A stretch of DNA of 64,000 nt from Trichocoleus sp. (GCA_036702865.1 DATNQD010000081.1:1-64000); one strand, 5' to 3'; counted from the stretch's first letter, positions 26,855 through 37,882 are shown. Translations and numbers: made by a program. The notes: a model not told the origin generated them from the sequence alone.

Positions 26855-27217
26855 ATGATGTTGCCCGACTTATACCAGCAGTGCTATCAAGAATTTCGCC
26901 AGAGACTTGAGCACCTTCAAAATACTCCGCCTGAGCCGAGAGCATCTTTCCCAGAAGACTTTCACGCACTCCAGCAATTCTTCCAGCAAACAATTCTCTC
27001 TCTCGACCTTGATGCCCTCGATCCAGGTACCGCTACCCAGATTCAATCTGTCCAAATTGAAATCAACAAGCAACTTCGCCTGCTTGGCACTGACATTCCC
27101 TTCCTGCAAGCCGCCCGCCAGTCTGCCACAACCCAGCAACGACAGACTCAAATCCGGGATCGAATCACGCTGTTGCTGCGCTACTGTGACATGCTGCTGG
27201 CAAAAGATGAGGCATGA
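26855..27217 (+). CDS. patD: PatD-like protein (heterocyst frequency control family)
   Basis: About 120 residues, all-helical, soluble. The blocks ALQQFFQQTILSLD, IQSVQIEINKQLRLLGTD, FLQAARQSATTQQRQTQI and LLLRYCDMLL match the cyanobacterial family named PatD, which in Anabaena limits heterocyst frequency and interacts with division proteins. The family also occurs in strains without heterocysts, so the gene does not prove that this organism differentiates. Two adjacent ATG codons (26855 and 26858) are possible starts. The assignment rests on remembered family motifs. Confidence 0.65.
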   Translation: MMLPDLYQQCYQEFRQRLEHLQNTPPEPRASFPEDFHALQQFFQQTILSLDLDALDPGTATQIQSVQIEINKQLRLLGTDIPFLQAARQSATTQQRQTQIRDRITLLLRYCDMLLAKDEA

Positions 27218-27348
27218 GGAGGAATGTATCGAGAATGCAGCAATAAACCATCCTTGAAGTAGAGATTTTGGGGTAGCCTATTTGATGCAATGCTTTGGGC
27301 AGCCGTTCATTGCTTCAGTGAATTTATCTCGCAAATGCACCCATTGTT

Positions 27349-27966
27349 ATGACTCAGCCAACGATCGTCTCAGACGCTATTTCTCTCGTTACACAAGCCG
27401 ATCTGCCCACTGTGCGGCAGTATCTATTAGACCTGCTCTGTGAATGTGCTTATCGAGAAGGGGATTTTCTCCTGTCTTCCGGACAGCGCAGCACCTATTA
27501 CATTAACGGCAAGCAAGTAACGCTCCATCCTCAAGGCGGTGTGGCAGTGGGGCGAATCATGCTGTCCATGATCCCCGAAAGAACGATCGCGGTGGCAGGG
27601 CTGACATTAGGGGCTGATCCCCTCGTTACAGCGACCAGTGTTGCAGCAGCCTATGCCGGACGATCGCTGTCGCCGCTGATCGTGCGAAAGGAAGCCAAAG
27701 GACATGGCACGCAGGCATATATTGAAGGGCTAACTTTGCCAGCAGGGAGTCCCGTTGCTGTACTAGAAGATGTGGTGACAACTGGACAATCGGCATTGAA
27801 GGCAGTAGAGCGACTTCAGGCGGCAGGTTATCAGGTGACTCAAATCATTGCACTTGTCGATCGGCAGCAGGGTGGTGCGGAACTCTACCAGCAGCAGGGG
27901 CTTCAGTTTCAACCGATCTTTTCGATCGACGACCTCAAAAAACGATGGGCAGAGCGACAGGCTTAG
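27349..27966 (+). CDS. pyrE: Orotate phosphoribosyltransferase
   Basis: Transfers ribose-phosphate from PRPP to orotate to form OMP. The 205 residues show SSGQRSTYYINGKQVTLHP, AGLTLGADPLVTA, the Lys-bearing catalytic loop RKEAKGHGT and the PRPP-binding motif VAVLEDVVTTGQSAL. ATG 27349. It precedes the conserved unknown gene by 75 bases; pyrD is about 10 kb away, so there is no pyr operon here. Confidence 0.96.
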   Translation: MTQPTIVSDAISLVTQADLPTVRQYLLDLLCECAYREGDFLLSSGQRSTYYINGKQVTLHPQGGVAVGRIMLSMIPERTIAVAGLTLGADPLVTATSVAAAYAGRSLSPLIVRKEAKGHGTQAYIEGLTLPAGSPVAVLEDVVTTGQSALKAVERLQAAGYQVTQIIALVDRQQGGAELYQQQGLQFQPIFSIDDLKKRWAERQA

Positions 27967-28041
27967 GCTAGGCAACTGCTCAGATGATGCAGTGAAACTC
28001 GCGTTGGGAACAATAGCGGTATCTCGTTTGCACCCCCGCTT

Positions 28042-28827
28042 ATGACTGAACCGCGTGATTGGTCGCTTGCATCTTTCGGGAATATTGACACAATTCTGGG
28101 TAAGCTGCCCACAGAGGCAAGAAATTGGGTTGAAAGTTTATCCTGGCAAAAGCGGCGGTATGTGCTGTCGCTCTGTCATCTAATTTGTGCTGCACCGCCA
28201 GAGATTCAGGCTGAATTTTTGGACGATTACACAGCAGATGGCGTTGTCTCTAAAAAATTGGAAGACCAGGAAACGAAACAGCGAGTCAAACAATATCTCA
28301 AAGATTTTCGCATTCCAACAGAACTGACAGAAGCGGTTTTACGCAGTTATATCAAACAGTTCTACATTCACTCCGCCCAAGACGCTCGAACTCAACCCGA
28401 CCTCTATTTACAATCTGCATTGAAGCTTGTCTTAAACACTGAGGAAGGTAATACTGTCTTTAATTACATCCTGGGCTTTGAACTGCTAAAAATGATGTTT
28501 CAAATGAGTTGGTATCAGCATGAGCGGCTATACCGACTGCAAAAAAACCAGGAAGAATTTATTAACACCTACATTAAACCGATCCAACATGCTCATCGGC
28601 TTAATGGGATCATTGTTCCCAAGGATGCTAGCGTTTTCTTTGCAAAGCGCAACTACTTTGTGCAACGCCCAGAGATTCCAGCCAGAAAACTAATTGAGCT
28701 TGTGATCGCTACCTTTACAACTGAAGTTACATCCGAGTTTGGTTTCACCATCATTCGGCATCCCAACTCGCTCAACTTTGATTACGACTATGTTTTTGAG
28801 CAGGAAACCGACATTATCTTTTCCTGA
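28042..28827 (+). CDS. Conserved cyanobacterial protein of unknown function
   Basis: A 261-residue soluble protein. Recognisable conserved blocks are NWVESLSWQKRRYVLSLCH, LRSYIKQFYIHSAQDART, NYILGFELLKMMFQMSWYQH and FIKPI-like TYIKPIQHAHRLNGIIVPKD. I recall the family being called cobyrinic acid a,c-diamide synthase in some cyanobacterial genomes; nothing here supports that, since there is no P-loop and no amidotransferase triad. No function is assigned. The upstream gene pyrE lies 75 bases away on the same strand. Confidence 0.75.
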   Translation: MTEPRDWSLASFGNIDTILGKLPTEARNWVESLSWQKRRYVLSLCHLICAAPPEIQAEFLDDYTADGVVSKKLEDQETKQRVKQYLKDFRIPTELTEAVLRSYIKQFYIHSAQDARTQPDLYLQSALKLVLNTEEGNTVFNYILGFELLKMMFQMSWYQHERLYRLQKNQEEFINTYIKPIQHAHRLNGIIVPKDASVFFAKRNYFVQRPEIPARKLIELVIATFTTEVTSEFGFTIIRHPNSLNFDYDYVFEQETDIIFS

Positions 28828-28892
28828 TTTCCATTGCCTTTAGCAGTTGTCGCCAAGGCTCAGAAAACGCGATCGATCAAAGCTAATCTTTC

Positions 28893-29756
28893 TTATGACA
28901 GCAAGGCATTAATCATCTGGTTTGCTTGAGATTGATAGCTACCGCCAAACAAATTGAAGTGGTTGATAATGTGATAAAGGTTGTAAAGAATCTTGCGTTT
29001 TTTATAGCCTGATTCTAACGGAAAAGCCTCATTGTAAGCGCTATAAAAATGAGTCGGAAAACTGCCAAATAGCTGACTCATTGCCAAATCAACTTCTCGA
29101 TCGCCATAGTAAAGGGCTGGATCAAAAACAATAGGCTCACCGTTTTGCGTCACAGCAGCATTTCCAGTCCATAAATCACCATGAACTAGGGCAGGCTGCG
29201 GCGAATATCCTGATAGAATTTCTGGCACTGCCGCTAATAGACGATCGGCTTGCGGGAATCGTCCACCCTGGCGCTGCGCTAACTGCAACTGATAGCCCAA
29301 TCGATGCTGCACAAAAAAATCAGTCCAGTTATCAGTCCAGGTATTGATTTGGGGAGTCGCGCCGATCGTGTTAGTTTGTCCCCATCCAAAGCCCCGATCG
29401 CTTGTGACCCGGTGCATTGCTGCTAAGTTGCGCCCCATTGCCTCCCAGGACTGGTGATCGCCGTAGCCCAAATCAAACCACTCCAGCACGATATAAGCCG
29501 AATTGCCGGCGATGCCCCAGGCGATCGGCTCAGGCACACGGATCGTTTTGGTTTGCCATATTTCCCTTAGCCCCAGCGCTTCTGCCTCAAACATTGCCAC
29601 CCGGCTGGCCTGATTCAGCTTTACAAAGTAAGCCCGATCGCCATCGGAAACCACATAAGCCTGATTAATGCTGCCTCCGCCGACCGATCGATGATGCTTT
29701 GCCTCAAAAGGCTGACCTGTCGTCTGAGTAATGTGGGTGGCAATTTCGTTCCACAT
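28893..29756 (-). CDS. Fructosamine kinase family protein
   Basis: About 287 residues of the fructosamine/ketosamine-3-kinase family, an aminoglycoside-phosphotransferase-like fold thought to phosphorylate glycation adducts for their removal. Motifs: SVGGGSINQAYVV (nucleotide loop), AYFVKLNQ with the ATP-contacting Lys, PALVHGDLWTGNAA (catalytic Asp) and PIVFDPALYYGDREVDLAM (metal-binding Asp). The ATG at 29756 (MWNEIATHI) is favoured over a TTG at 29783. Same-strand upstream neighbour is the M16 peptidase. Confidence 0.9.
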   Translation of the reverse strand: MWNEIATHITQTTGQPFEAKHHRSVGGGSINQAYVVSDGDRAYFVKLNQASRVAMFEAEALGLREIWQTKTIRVPEPIAWGIAGNSAYIVLEWFDLGYGDHQSWEAMGRNLAAMHRVTSDRGFGWGQTNTIGATPQINTWTDNWTDFFVQHRLGYQLQLAQRQGGRFPQADRLLAAVPEILSGYSPQPALVHGDLWTGNAAVTQNGEPIVFDPALYYGDREVDLAMSQLFGSFPTHFYSAYNEAFPLESGYKKRKILYNLYHIINHFNLFGGSYQSQANQMINALLS

Positions 29757-29809
29757 ATTTAAGTTGGATGAAGGAAGATGCAAGGAGGGGAATGCAGGAA
29801 CGCGCGGAG

Positions 29810-31111
29810 TTAAGGGCTGGGTTTGAGGATAACTGCCCGATAAGCATCTGGGGAGAGGTAGCGTTGGGCGGTAGTTTGCAAGTCGATCGCGTCGAGCTGC
29901 TGGATCTGCGCTGGGTAGTTCAGAGCAGGAGTGAGGTCGCCAACCACTGCCTGATAGTAGCCATAAACGCTGCCTCGATCGCTGGGGGTTTCATTACCAA
30001 AGATGTAGCGATTGGCGACTAGAGTGCGGACTCGCTCAATTTCTAATTCGCTGATCAGTTCGGTTTGGAGAGCGCGAATATGTTGGACGATCGCCGCTTC
30101 GACCACTGCTAAATTCTCGACGGGCAATTGAGCCGAGATATAAAACAAGCCTTGCTGCGTGTAGGTCATATTGCTGACCGAAATATTGGAAACTAGCCCC
30201 CGCTCTTCTCTCAAATCACGAATCAGCCGAGCAGTGCGTCCTCTTGCTAGAACAGAGGACAGAACATCAAGAGGGTAGGTTTGAGCCAGATCAACCATAC
30301 CTGGAACACGCCACATCATCACCAGTCTTGCCTGTTGCAGACTCTCATCCACAAACTCTTGACGGCTAATGTCTGTGAAAGGAGCTTCTGGACTGAAGTC
30401 AGGAAAATCAGGTCGATGATTAGGACGTAGTTCTGCCCGAGCCGACTCCGCCTTGGCAAAGCCATCTGCCACAATTTGAATCAACTCCTCAACAGGCAAA
30501 TTGCCAACTGCAACTGCCGTGATCGACTGAGGACGGTACCACATTGCATGAAAATCTCGCATCTGCTGTGGCTTGAGATGTTCGATGACGCTGGTTGGTC
30601 CAAGTACAGGACGACGATAAGGCAAATGCTCAAATCCAGCTTCGATCGATCGAGAAAATGTCCGGCGGCGGGGGTTATCGTCTGAGCGGCGGATTTCTTC
30701 TAACACCACTAGCCTTTCTCGCTCAAAGGCTTCGTCTGGAATCGCGGCATTTAGAACAACCTCAATCTGGAGAGGAGCCAGTTCTGCAAAATCTTGGGGG
30801 GCAGTTGTGATGTAGTAGTAGGTGTAATCTTGGCTGGTTGCAGCATTGGTGACGGCTCCGCGCTGCTCGATCTGTCGCTCAAATTCACCGTTTTCAAGCT
30901 GGGCAGTGCCTTTGAAGATCATGTGTTCAAGGAAGTGAGCCATGCCGTTGATCTCATCTGTCTCAATTGCAGAACCAACGCCCAGCCATAAACTCAAATT
31001 AACGGCATCAACAGGCATTTGCTCGGCAATGATGGTCAAACCATTCGGCAAACGATGAATGGTTGGGTCATTGAGACAGAAAGCGGAGGAACCGATCAAA
31101 GTTGAGGTCAT
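29810..31111 (-). CDS. M16-family zinc peptidase
   Basis: About 433 residues of the pitrilysin/processing-peptidase family. The inverted zinc motif is HFLEH in NGMAHFLEHMIFKGT, and the distal Glu ligand lies in the following helix (ERERLVVLEEIRRSD). The second half-domain carries the family R/Y region (DLREERGLVSNIS). ATG 31111 is taken; a longer frame to 31234 encodes unlike sequence. No signal peptide is evident. Unlike many bacteria it is a single gene rather than a tandem pair of active and inactive subunits. Confidence 0.93.
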   Translation of the reverse strand: MTSTLIGSSAFCLNDPTIHRLPNGLTIIAEQMPVDAVNLSLWLGVGSAIETDEINGMAHFLEHMIFKGTAQLENGEFERQIEQRGAVTNAATSQDYTYYYITTAPQDFAELAPLQIEVVLNAAIPDEAFERERLVVLEEIRRSDDNPRRRTFSRSIEAGFEHLPYRRPVLGPTSVIEHLKPQQMRDFHAMWYRPQSITAVAVGNLPVEELIQIVADGFAKAESARAELRPNHRPDFPDFSPEAPFTDISRQEFVDESLQQARLVMMWRVPGMVDLAQTYPLDVLSSVLARGRTARLIRDLREERGLVSNISVSNMTYTQQGLFYISAQLPVENLAVVEAAIVQHIRALQTELISELEIERVRTLVANRYIFGNETPSDRGSVYGYYQAVVGDLTPALNYPAQIQQLDAIDLQTTAQRYLSPDAYRAVILKPSP

Positions 31112-31287
31112 GAAGTGCTTTACGTCCGTTGATACGTCTTCATCTATCTTAACCAGCGTTAGAAGGCACAAGGGATTTAGGTCGGTGATCTGACCTAATA
31201 ACAAGCTTCCGCACCAGGGAAGGCATTGAACCAATCAGACAATGCCATACTGTACGCTGAAGAACCTGCGCCTTACGGACACTTTAT

Positions 31288-32079
31288 TTAATCTACCCAA
31301 CCCATGTCTGTATCCGAAAGCTTCTTCTCTTGCTCTTTTTCTTTAATAGCATCAGAAGACATTGGGGGAACTGCGCTCGGACGAGTCGGATGATCGAGAA
31401 TGCGGCGTAGTTCTTGTTGATATTTTGGTGGGTTGCCCGGTACTAATTTCCCATCTGCACCCGTAGGTTGATCGAGCTTGATCCGAGAGGCTTCTAGTTC
31501 AGGTTCAGCGGACTGAGCAGACGGAGGCTTCATGGGAGAGAGGGCGATCGGCTGGTAGGAAGAAGGCGCAGAAACCGCTGGAGCCGCTGGAGCCGCTGGA
31601 GCCGGCTTGGCATTCGCTTGAGACAGCTGCAAAATCATTTGCTTTGCTTCTTCTAGCTCTTTTTTTAGCGATTGCGCCTGCTGCACCTCTGTCTGGAGTT
31701 TTTCAATTAGGCTTTGCTGATCTTGCAAACTTGCTTGCAGCGTGGTGATCTGCTGGTTCAAAGCATCTTCCTGCTGCTGTGTCGTTTGTCGCGATGCTGC
31801 CAAAGCCGCTTTTAGTTCAGCAACCAGACCTTCTAATTCCACTTTCGTCGGGCTGGATTTCCGCTGGTGAGAGGGTTCTTCTGGAGAAGCTTCTGGCTCT
31901 ACTGGCTGCGCTGCCTCGGGTGGCTCTGCTTCGGGGGCTGCCTTTGCTGGCTCATTTGCTTTTTCAGCCGCAGGCGCGATCGTTCCTTCAGTCTGCTGAT
32001 TTTCGCTTTGCTCTGAAGCAGCCTCACCCGACTTTTGCGCTTCTTCCCGTAATAGATCTGATAACCGCTTTTTAACCAT
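31288..32079 (-). CDS. Disordered Gln-rich coiled-coil protein, possible McdB (type 2)
   Basis: A 264-residue protein starting at ATG 32079 with GGAGG five bases upstream. Order: a short basic N-terminus (MVKKRLSDLLREEAQKS), a long Ala/Pro/Glu-rich disordered stretch (to about 80), a Gln-rich coiled coil (about 80-160), a Pro/Ala-rich linker with AAP repeats, and a charged C-terminus ending DTDMGWVD. It follows a ParA-type ATPase by 59 bases. Established knowledge: McdB proteins that position carboxysomes are disordered, Gln-rich coiled-coil partners of a ParA-like McdA and keep a C-terminal Trp. All these traits are present, but the call is by architecture only; an unrelated ParA partner is possible. 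Confidence 0.5.
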   Translation of the reverse strand: MVKKRLSDLLREEAQKSGEAASEQSENQQTEGTIAPAAEKANEPAKAAPEAEPPEAAQPVEPEASPEEPSHQRKSSPTKVELEGLVAELKAALAASRQTTQQQEDALNQQITTLQASLQDQQSLIEKLQTEVQQAQSLKKELEEAKQMILQLSQANAKPAPAAPAAPAVSAPSSYQPIALSPMKPPSAQSAEPELEASRIKLDQPTGADGKLVPGNPPKYQQELRRILDHPTRPSAVPPMSSDAIKEKEQEKKLSDTDMGWVD

Positions 32080-32138
32080 GCCTACCTCCAATCCCTCCAA
32101 ATTCTAGCCTTTCCCATCACCGAACACTCAAACCCCAA

Positions 32139-32783
32139 TCACCAATCTCGCTGGATTTCTTCTGCAACCCGCCGATAATCTGCCTCGGCTTCGCGCCCGT
32201 TTCTACCGCGCCACTGAATCATCGACTGTCCTTCTAGCACAGCTCGCTCATGCGCCTTATATGCTCGGATAAAGGCGTGGCAGGCAGGAATTCCCATACT
32301 AAGCAGCGTATTTTGGGCTTCCAGTGCTTCACCCAAACTTCTCGGATCGACGCGCGTTAGTAAAACTCGGTGGCTGACGCCAGAAGGAATGACAGCTTGC
32401 TTCACGGTTTCAATTAAAGCTGATAAATCCATAGGAGCAGGCGGCGTTGGCAACAGCAAATAGTCGGCGGCTGGGATGACCGCAGCAAGTGCTTCAGAAT
32501 TGAGGGCAGGCGGCGTGTCTACTACAACTAGGTCATAGTCTTTTACCTGACGCAACTCTCCCAACAAAGTCGGGTCATTCTCTTGAGCTACATCAAACCC
32601 CAGCCCCCGATCGCTCCGTTCTGCCCACCAGCTTGCTGAACCCTGTGGATCGGCATCAACCAACAGCACACGATAGGTTTCGGCAAAAATTGCGGCTAAG
32701 TTTATGGTCGTCGTCGTTTTGCCCACTCCCCCTTTTCCGTTGAGCACAACCAAGACTTTCGGTGGAGCAGATGACGACTTCAC
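32139..32783 (-). CDS. ParA/MinD-type ATPase, possible McdA (type 2)
   Basis: A 214-residue ParA-family P-loop ATPase. The deviant Walker A is [15 protein letters not shown], with the signature lysine, followed by [16 protein letters not shown] (Walker A') and [12 protein letters not shown] (Walker B). It lacks the N-terminal helix-turn-helix of large plasmid ParA proteins. Start is GTG at 32783 with AGGAAAGG upstream. The next gene on the strand encodes a disordered coiled-coil protein, as in ParA-type cargo-positioning modules. No parB or parS-like sites are nearby, which argues against chromosome partition and for a cargo such as carboxysomes; no carboxysome genes are in the window to confirm it. 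Confidence 0.85.
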   Translation of the reverse strand: MKSSSAPPKVLVVLNGKGGVGKTTTTINLAAIFAETYRVLLVDADPQGSASWWAERSDRGLGFDVAQENDPTLLGELRQVKDYDLVVVDTPPALNSEALAAVIPAADYLLLPTPPAPMDLSALIETVKQAVIPSGVSHRVLLTRVDPRSLGEALEAQNTLLSMGIPACHAFIRAYKAHERAVLEGQSMIQWRGRNGREAEADYRRVAEEIQRDW

Positions 32784-32885
32784 AGTACCTTTCCTCGATC
32801 GGACAAATGCGAATTCAACTCACCCTAACCTTACCATGTGGGGGGTTCGGAGTTAGGACGGGAAGCAGGGGAGGTGCGGAGCAGG

Positions 32886-33773
32886 TTAACTGGCAATAAA
32901 GTCCTGAATATAGAATGCGGTCAGGTTTGCCTGCTCTAAATGTGGGACATGACCCGCTTTCTGAACCCAAACTAAACGGCTATTGGGAATGGCTTGCTCA
33001 AATCGGGGCGCGTCTTTGATGCCGAGAATTCGATCGTTTTCTCCCCATAGAATTAGCGTTGGCTGCTGTAGCTCAGCGAGTTGCCGCTTGAAGGAACCAT
33101 AGCCACCACTTTGAGTAAAAGCAATCAGCGCATCCTGCCAACGAGGGTGATCTAAATGAAGTGCTGCACAGCAAGCCGCATCTTCAGAGGCAAAGGTCGG
33201 ATCGTGATATGCCTTCACTGCGATGTTCTGCCGCACTTTTGGGCTTCGCAAAAAATTCGTTGCTCGCTTGCCAATCAGCGGAATGAGATATTTGGCGATC
33301 GGCAATCCGACGGTATACCCGGCACTATCAAGCAGCACCAGCTTTTGCACCGCTTCCGGATAAGTCAGGGCAAAATCGATCGCGGCAGCGCCACCCATTG
33401 AAGCCCCCACCAGCACCATCGGCTGACCGATCCAGGTCTTCCAGCAGTAGTACAGATGCGTTTTAATCGCCAGCGGGCTGAAGCCAATCTGAGCCGGACG
33501 ATCGGTAAAGCCAAACCCCAACAAATCGATCGCCCAGGTTTCTTGATGTTCTGCTACCAGAGGCAACAGCCGCCGGAACTCAAGCACGGAGCTATCAAAT
33601 CCATGCAGCAATACAACAGGCGGACTACCCGTCCCTTTGCGCACAAAGGCTGTGGCGATCGGTTCTTCGCTCAGAGAAGTTTGAATATCCTGACACTGAA
33701 GGTTTTGTGCCAGTGCGATCGAGGTGGCTTCAGCCAGCCGGGTGATAGGGATGTTGAGCGATCGAGTAGTCAT
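32886..33773 (-). CDS. Alpha/beta hydrolase
   Basis: About 295 residues with the full alpha/beta-hydrolase fold. Motifs: oxyanion region VVLLHGFDSS, nucleophile elbow GASMGGAAA (Ser), acid in ILWGENDRI and His in AGHVPHLEQ. The pattern resembles esterases and C-C hydrolases; substrate is unknown. No signal peptide. ATG 33773 is chosen; GAGG lies close upstream. It ends about 100 bases from the ParA-like gene, separated by G-rich repeat DNA. Confidence 0.9.
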   Translation of the reverse strand: MTTRSLNIPITRLAEATSIALAQNLQCQDIQTSLSEEPIATAFVRKGTGSPPVVLLHGFDSSVLEFRRLLPLVAEHQETWAIDLLGFGFTDRPAQIGFSPLAIKTHLYYCWKTWIGQPMVLVGASMGGAAAIDFALTYPEAVQKLVLLDSAGYTVGLPIAKYLIPLIGKRATNFLRSPKVRQNIAVKAYHDPTFASEDAACCAALHLDHPRWQDALIAFTQSGGYGSFKRQLAELQQPTLILWGENDRILGIKDAPRFEQAIPNSRLVWVQKAGHVPHLEQANLTAFYIQDFIAS

Positions 33774-35431
<1,658 letters not shown>

Positions 35432-35534
35432 AGGCGGGATGAGGGATGAAGGTATTCCGATTCGGATGCTGAGTTCTTGACTGGAGTCCGCAAGTTTTGT
35501 TCAAAGTTTAGAAGGTTGTAGAAGCGAAGTTACT

Positions 35535-36122
35535 ATGGAACTCACGATCGAAGGTAAAAAGCGTCCTGAAGGGAGCAAGCCCAATGCCCTGCGTCGGGAA
35601 GGACATCTCCCTGCGGTTCTGTACGGACATAATGGTGCAGAATCAGTTTCTTTGGTGCTGAATAAGAAAGAGGCTGAAACCCTCGTTAAGAAGGCATCTT
35701 TGAACAACACACTGATCCAGCTTAACGTCGCAGACTTGTCCTGGAACGGCAAGGCGCTGCTGCGAGAAGTACAAAAGCATCCCTGGAAAGGCAGCATTTA
35801 TCATCTCAGTTTCTTTTCAGTGAGTGAGCAAGCGAGTCTGCAAGTCACTGTACCGCTGCATTTCGTTGGCGTTCCAGTTGGCGTGAAGCAGGACGGCGGT
35901 TCATTAGACACCGTACTGAACGGGTTGGAGATTGCCTGTGCCCCCAACCGCATTCCTGAGTTCATTGAAGTGGATGTGTCCAATCTTCGTTCTGGTGATT
36001 CACTCCACGTCAATCAACTGAATCTGCCCGAAGGCGCAACAGTGATGGGTGAACCCGATCGGGTTGTGGCAATTGTTCTGGGTGGAGCTGCTGGAGCAGG
36101 TGACGAATCTGCTGAGGCTTAA
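35535..36122 (+). CDS. rplY: 50S ribosomal protein L25/general stress protein Ctc
   Basis: A 195-residue L25 of the long Ctc form: an N-terminal 5S-rRNA-binding domain (KKRPEGSKPNALRREGHLPA, VLYGHNGAE) and a C-terminal TL5-type beta domain (LSFFSVSEQASLQVTVPLHF, LNLPEGATVM), ending in a Gly/Ala/Glu tail. ATG 35535. It follows purA on the same strand and ends in a strong terminator at 36163-36186. Confidence 0.95.
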   Translation: MELTIEGKKRPEGSKPNALRREGHLPAVLYGHNGAESVSLVLNKKEAETLVKKASLNNTLIQLNVADLSWNGKALLREVQKHPWKGSIYHLSFFSVSEQASLQVTVPLHFVGVPVGVKQDGGSLDTVLNGLEIACAPNRIPEFIEVDVSNLRSGDSLHVNQLNLPEGATVMGEPDRVVAIVLGGAAGAGDESAEA

Positions 36123-36162
36123 AAATATTTTGTTCACTGAATTCGTTCATTGAATCAATGAA

Positions 36163-36186
36163 GCCAGGAGCAACTCCTGGTTTTTC
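36163..36186 (+). terminator. Intrinsic terminator after rplY
   Basis: CCAGGAG-CAA-CTCCTGG, a perfect seven-pair stem, followed by five T. It lies 41 bases after the rplY stop. Confidence 0.92.
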
Positions 36187-36316
36187 TGCTTTAAAGTGAG
36201 AAATTTGTGAGGCAGAACAAGGCATCGATCGCGCTCAACTGATAGGATCTTTGGCTGTATTGCTCTGCATTACCCGCTGACTCAAATCGCTCAATCTAAC
36301 CACTGCTTCGGAGCCA

Positions 36317-37864
36317 ATGACTGAAACCACACTGCCTGCACTGATTCAACAGATGCTGCAACCGGAGTTCTATCCTCATCCGGTACAGACACCGATCCAA
36401 TTGATCCAAACTCACGTTTCGTATGTCTTTCTCACGGGAGACTATGCCTACAAGGTGAAGAAGCCGGTCAACTTTGGCTTTTTAGATTACTCCACTCTAG
36501 AGAAGCGGCATTTTTTCTGTCAGGAGGAGTTGCGGCTCAACCAGCGTGGCGCAGCAGAACTGTACTTGGAGGTGTTACCCGTCAGTCAAACTGAGCATGG
36601 ATTTGAGTTTGGCAACGCAGAGCCGATCGACTATGTGGTGAAAATGCGCCAGTTTCCCCAGGAGGCTTTGCTGACTGAACTGTACGATCGGGGCGAGCTG
36701 ACAGAAGCACTGCTGCAAGATCTGGCCACAACGATCGCTCAGTTTCATGCCAATTCCGTAACAAACGAGTATATTCGCCGTTTTGGGGAAGTCGGGCAAG
36801 TGCGGCAGGCATTTGATGAAAACTACGCCCAAACCGAGCACTATATCGGCGGCCCTCAGACCCAGACTCAGTTTGATGAAACTCGTGCCTATACCGATCG
36901 CTTCTTCTCAGAGCAGCAAGACTTGTTTGCCAGCCGCATTCAGCAGGATCGAATTCGAGAATGCCACGGTGACTTACACCTGCGAAACATCGCTCTTTGG
37001 CAGGACAAGCTCTGGCTGTTTGACTGCATCGAGTTCAACGAGCCATTCCGCTTTGTTGATGTCATGTTTGACATAGCTTATATCGTCATGGATTTGGAGG
37101 CGCGACAGCGGCCTGATCTCAGCACACTCTTTCTCAACACTTATGCAGAGCAAACAGGCGATTGGGAAGGGCTGGCAGTGCTGCCGATTTATGTGAGTCG
37201 TCAAACTTATGTGCGGGCAAAAGTAACTTCTTTTCTATTAGATGATCCGGGCATTCCGGCGACCGAAAAAGACAAAGCCAAAGAAACAGCAGCGCTCTAT
37301 TACCATCTGGCATGGCAGTATTCTCAGCCCCGTCAAGGAAATCTGATCCTGATGAGTGGTTTGTCGGGTTCTGGAAAAAGCACAACGGCTCGACAATTAG
37401 CGAAGAAACTTGGCGCAATTCATCTGCGATCGGATGCAGTGCGAAAGCATTTAGGCGGCATTCCCCTAAATCAGCGAGGTGGTGATGATCTGTATACCCC
37501 AGAGATGACCCAAAAAACCTACGATCGGCTTTTGGCATTGGGCATAATGCTGGCAAATCAAGGCTACCCCGTCATTCTCGATGCAAAGTACGACCGCCAA
37601 GCCTTACGTCAGCCTGTCATCGCTCAAGCTCAAGCCCATCAGCTGCCGCTCCAGATTTGCCACTGCAATGCCCCACTTGAGGTACTACGCGATCGACTCC
37701 AGCAGCGCACAGGCGATATTGCCGATGCCACGGCTGATCTTCTACCCCAGCAATCCTTCGAGCCTTTCACAGCGCAAGAGCAGGACTATGTGAAAGCGAT
37801 CGACACGACCCAGGACGTCGAGACGCAATTGGTGGATTTTGGTAGGGTAGGGGGTAATGGGTAA
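36317..37864 (+). CDS. Fusion of an aminoglycoside-phosphotransferase-like domain and a P-loop kinase
   Basis: A 515-residue two-domain protein. The first 330 residues have the APH kinase fold with the catalytic CHGDLHLRNI (about 215) and metal-binding LFDCIEFNE (about 235). The last 170 are a separate P-loop kinase of the zeta-toxin/gluconate-kinase type: GLSGSGKSTTARQLA (about 350), HLRSDAVRKHLGG and VILDAKYDRQALR. This fused family is widespread in bacteria and its substrate is unknown. The last residues (FGRVGGNG) are encoded by a G-rich heptad repeat that also provides the stop, so the natural C-terminus may have been replaced. Confidence 0.85.
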   Translation: MTETTLPALIQQMLQPEFYPHPVQTPIQLIQTHVSYVFLTGDYAYKVKKPVNFGFLDYSTLEKRHFFCQEELRLNQRGAAELYLEVLPVSQTEHGFEFGNAEPIDYVVKMRQFPQEALLTELYDRGELTEALLQDLATTIAQFHANSVTNEYIRRFGEVGQVRQAFDENYAQTEHYIGGPQTQTQFDETRAYTDRFFSEQQDLFASRIQQDRIRECHGDLHLRNIALWQDKLWLFDCIEFNEPFRFVDVMFDIAYIVMDLEARQRPDLSTLFLNTYAEQTGDWEGLAVLPIYVSRQTYVRAKVTSFLLDDPGIPATEKDKAKETAALYYHLAWQYSQPRQGNLILMSGLSGSGKSTTARQLAKKLGAIHLRSDAVRKHLGGIPLNQRGGDDLYTPEMTQKTYDRLLALGIMLANQGYPVILDAKYDRQALRQPVIAQAQAHQLPLQICHCNAPLEVLRDRLQQRTGDIADATADLLPQQSFEPFTAQEQDYVKAIDTTQDVETQLVDFGRVGGNG

Positions 37865-37882
37865 TCGGAAGTTGGTGAGTTA

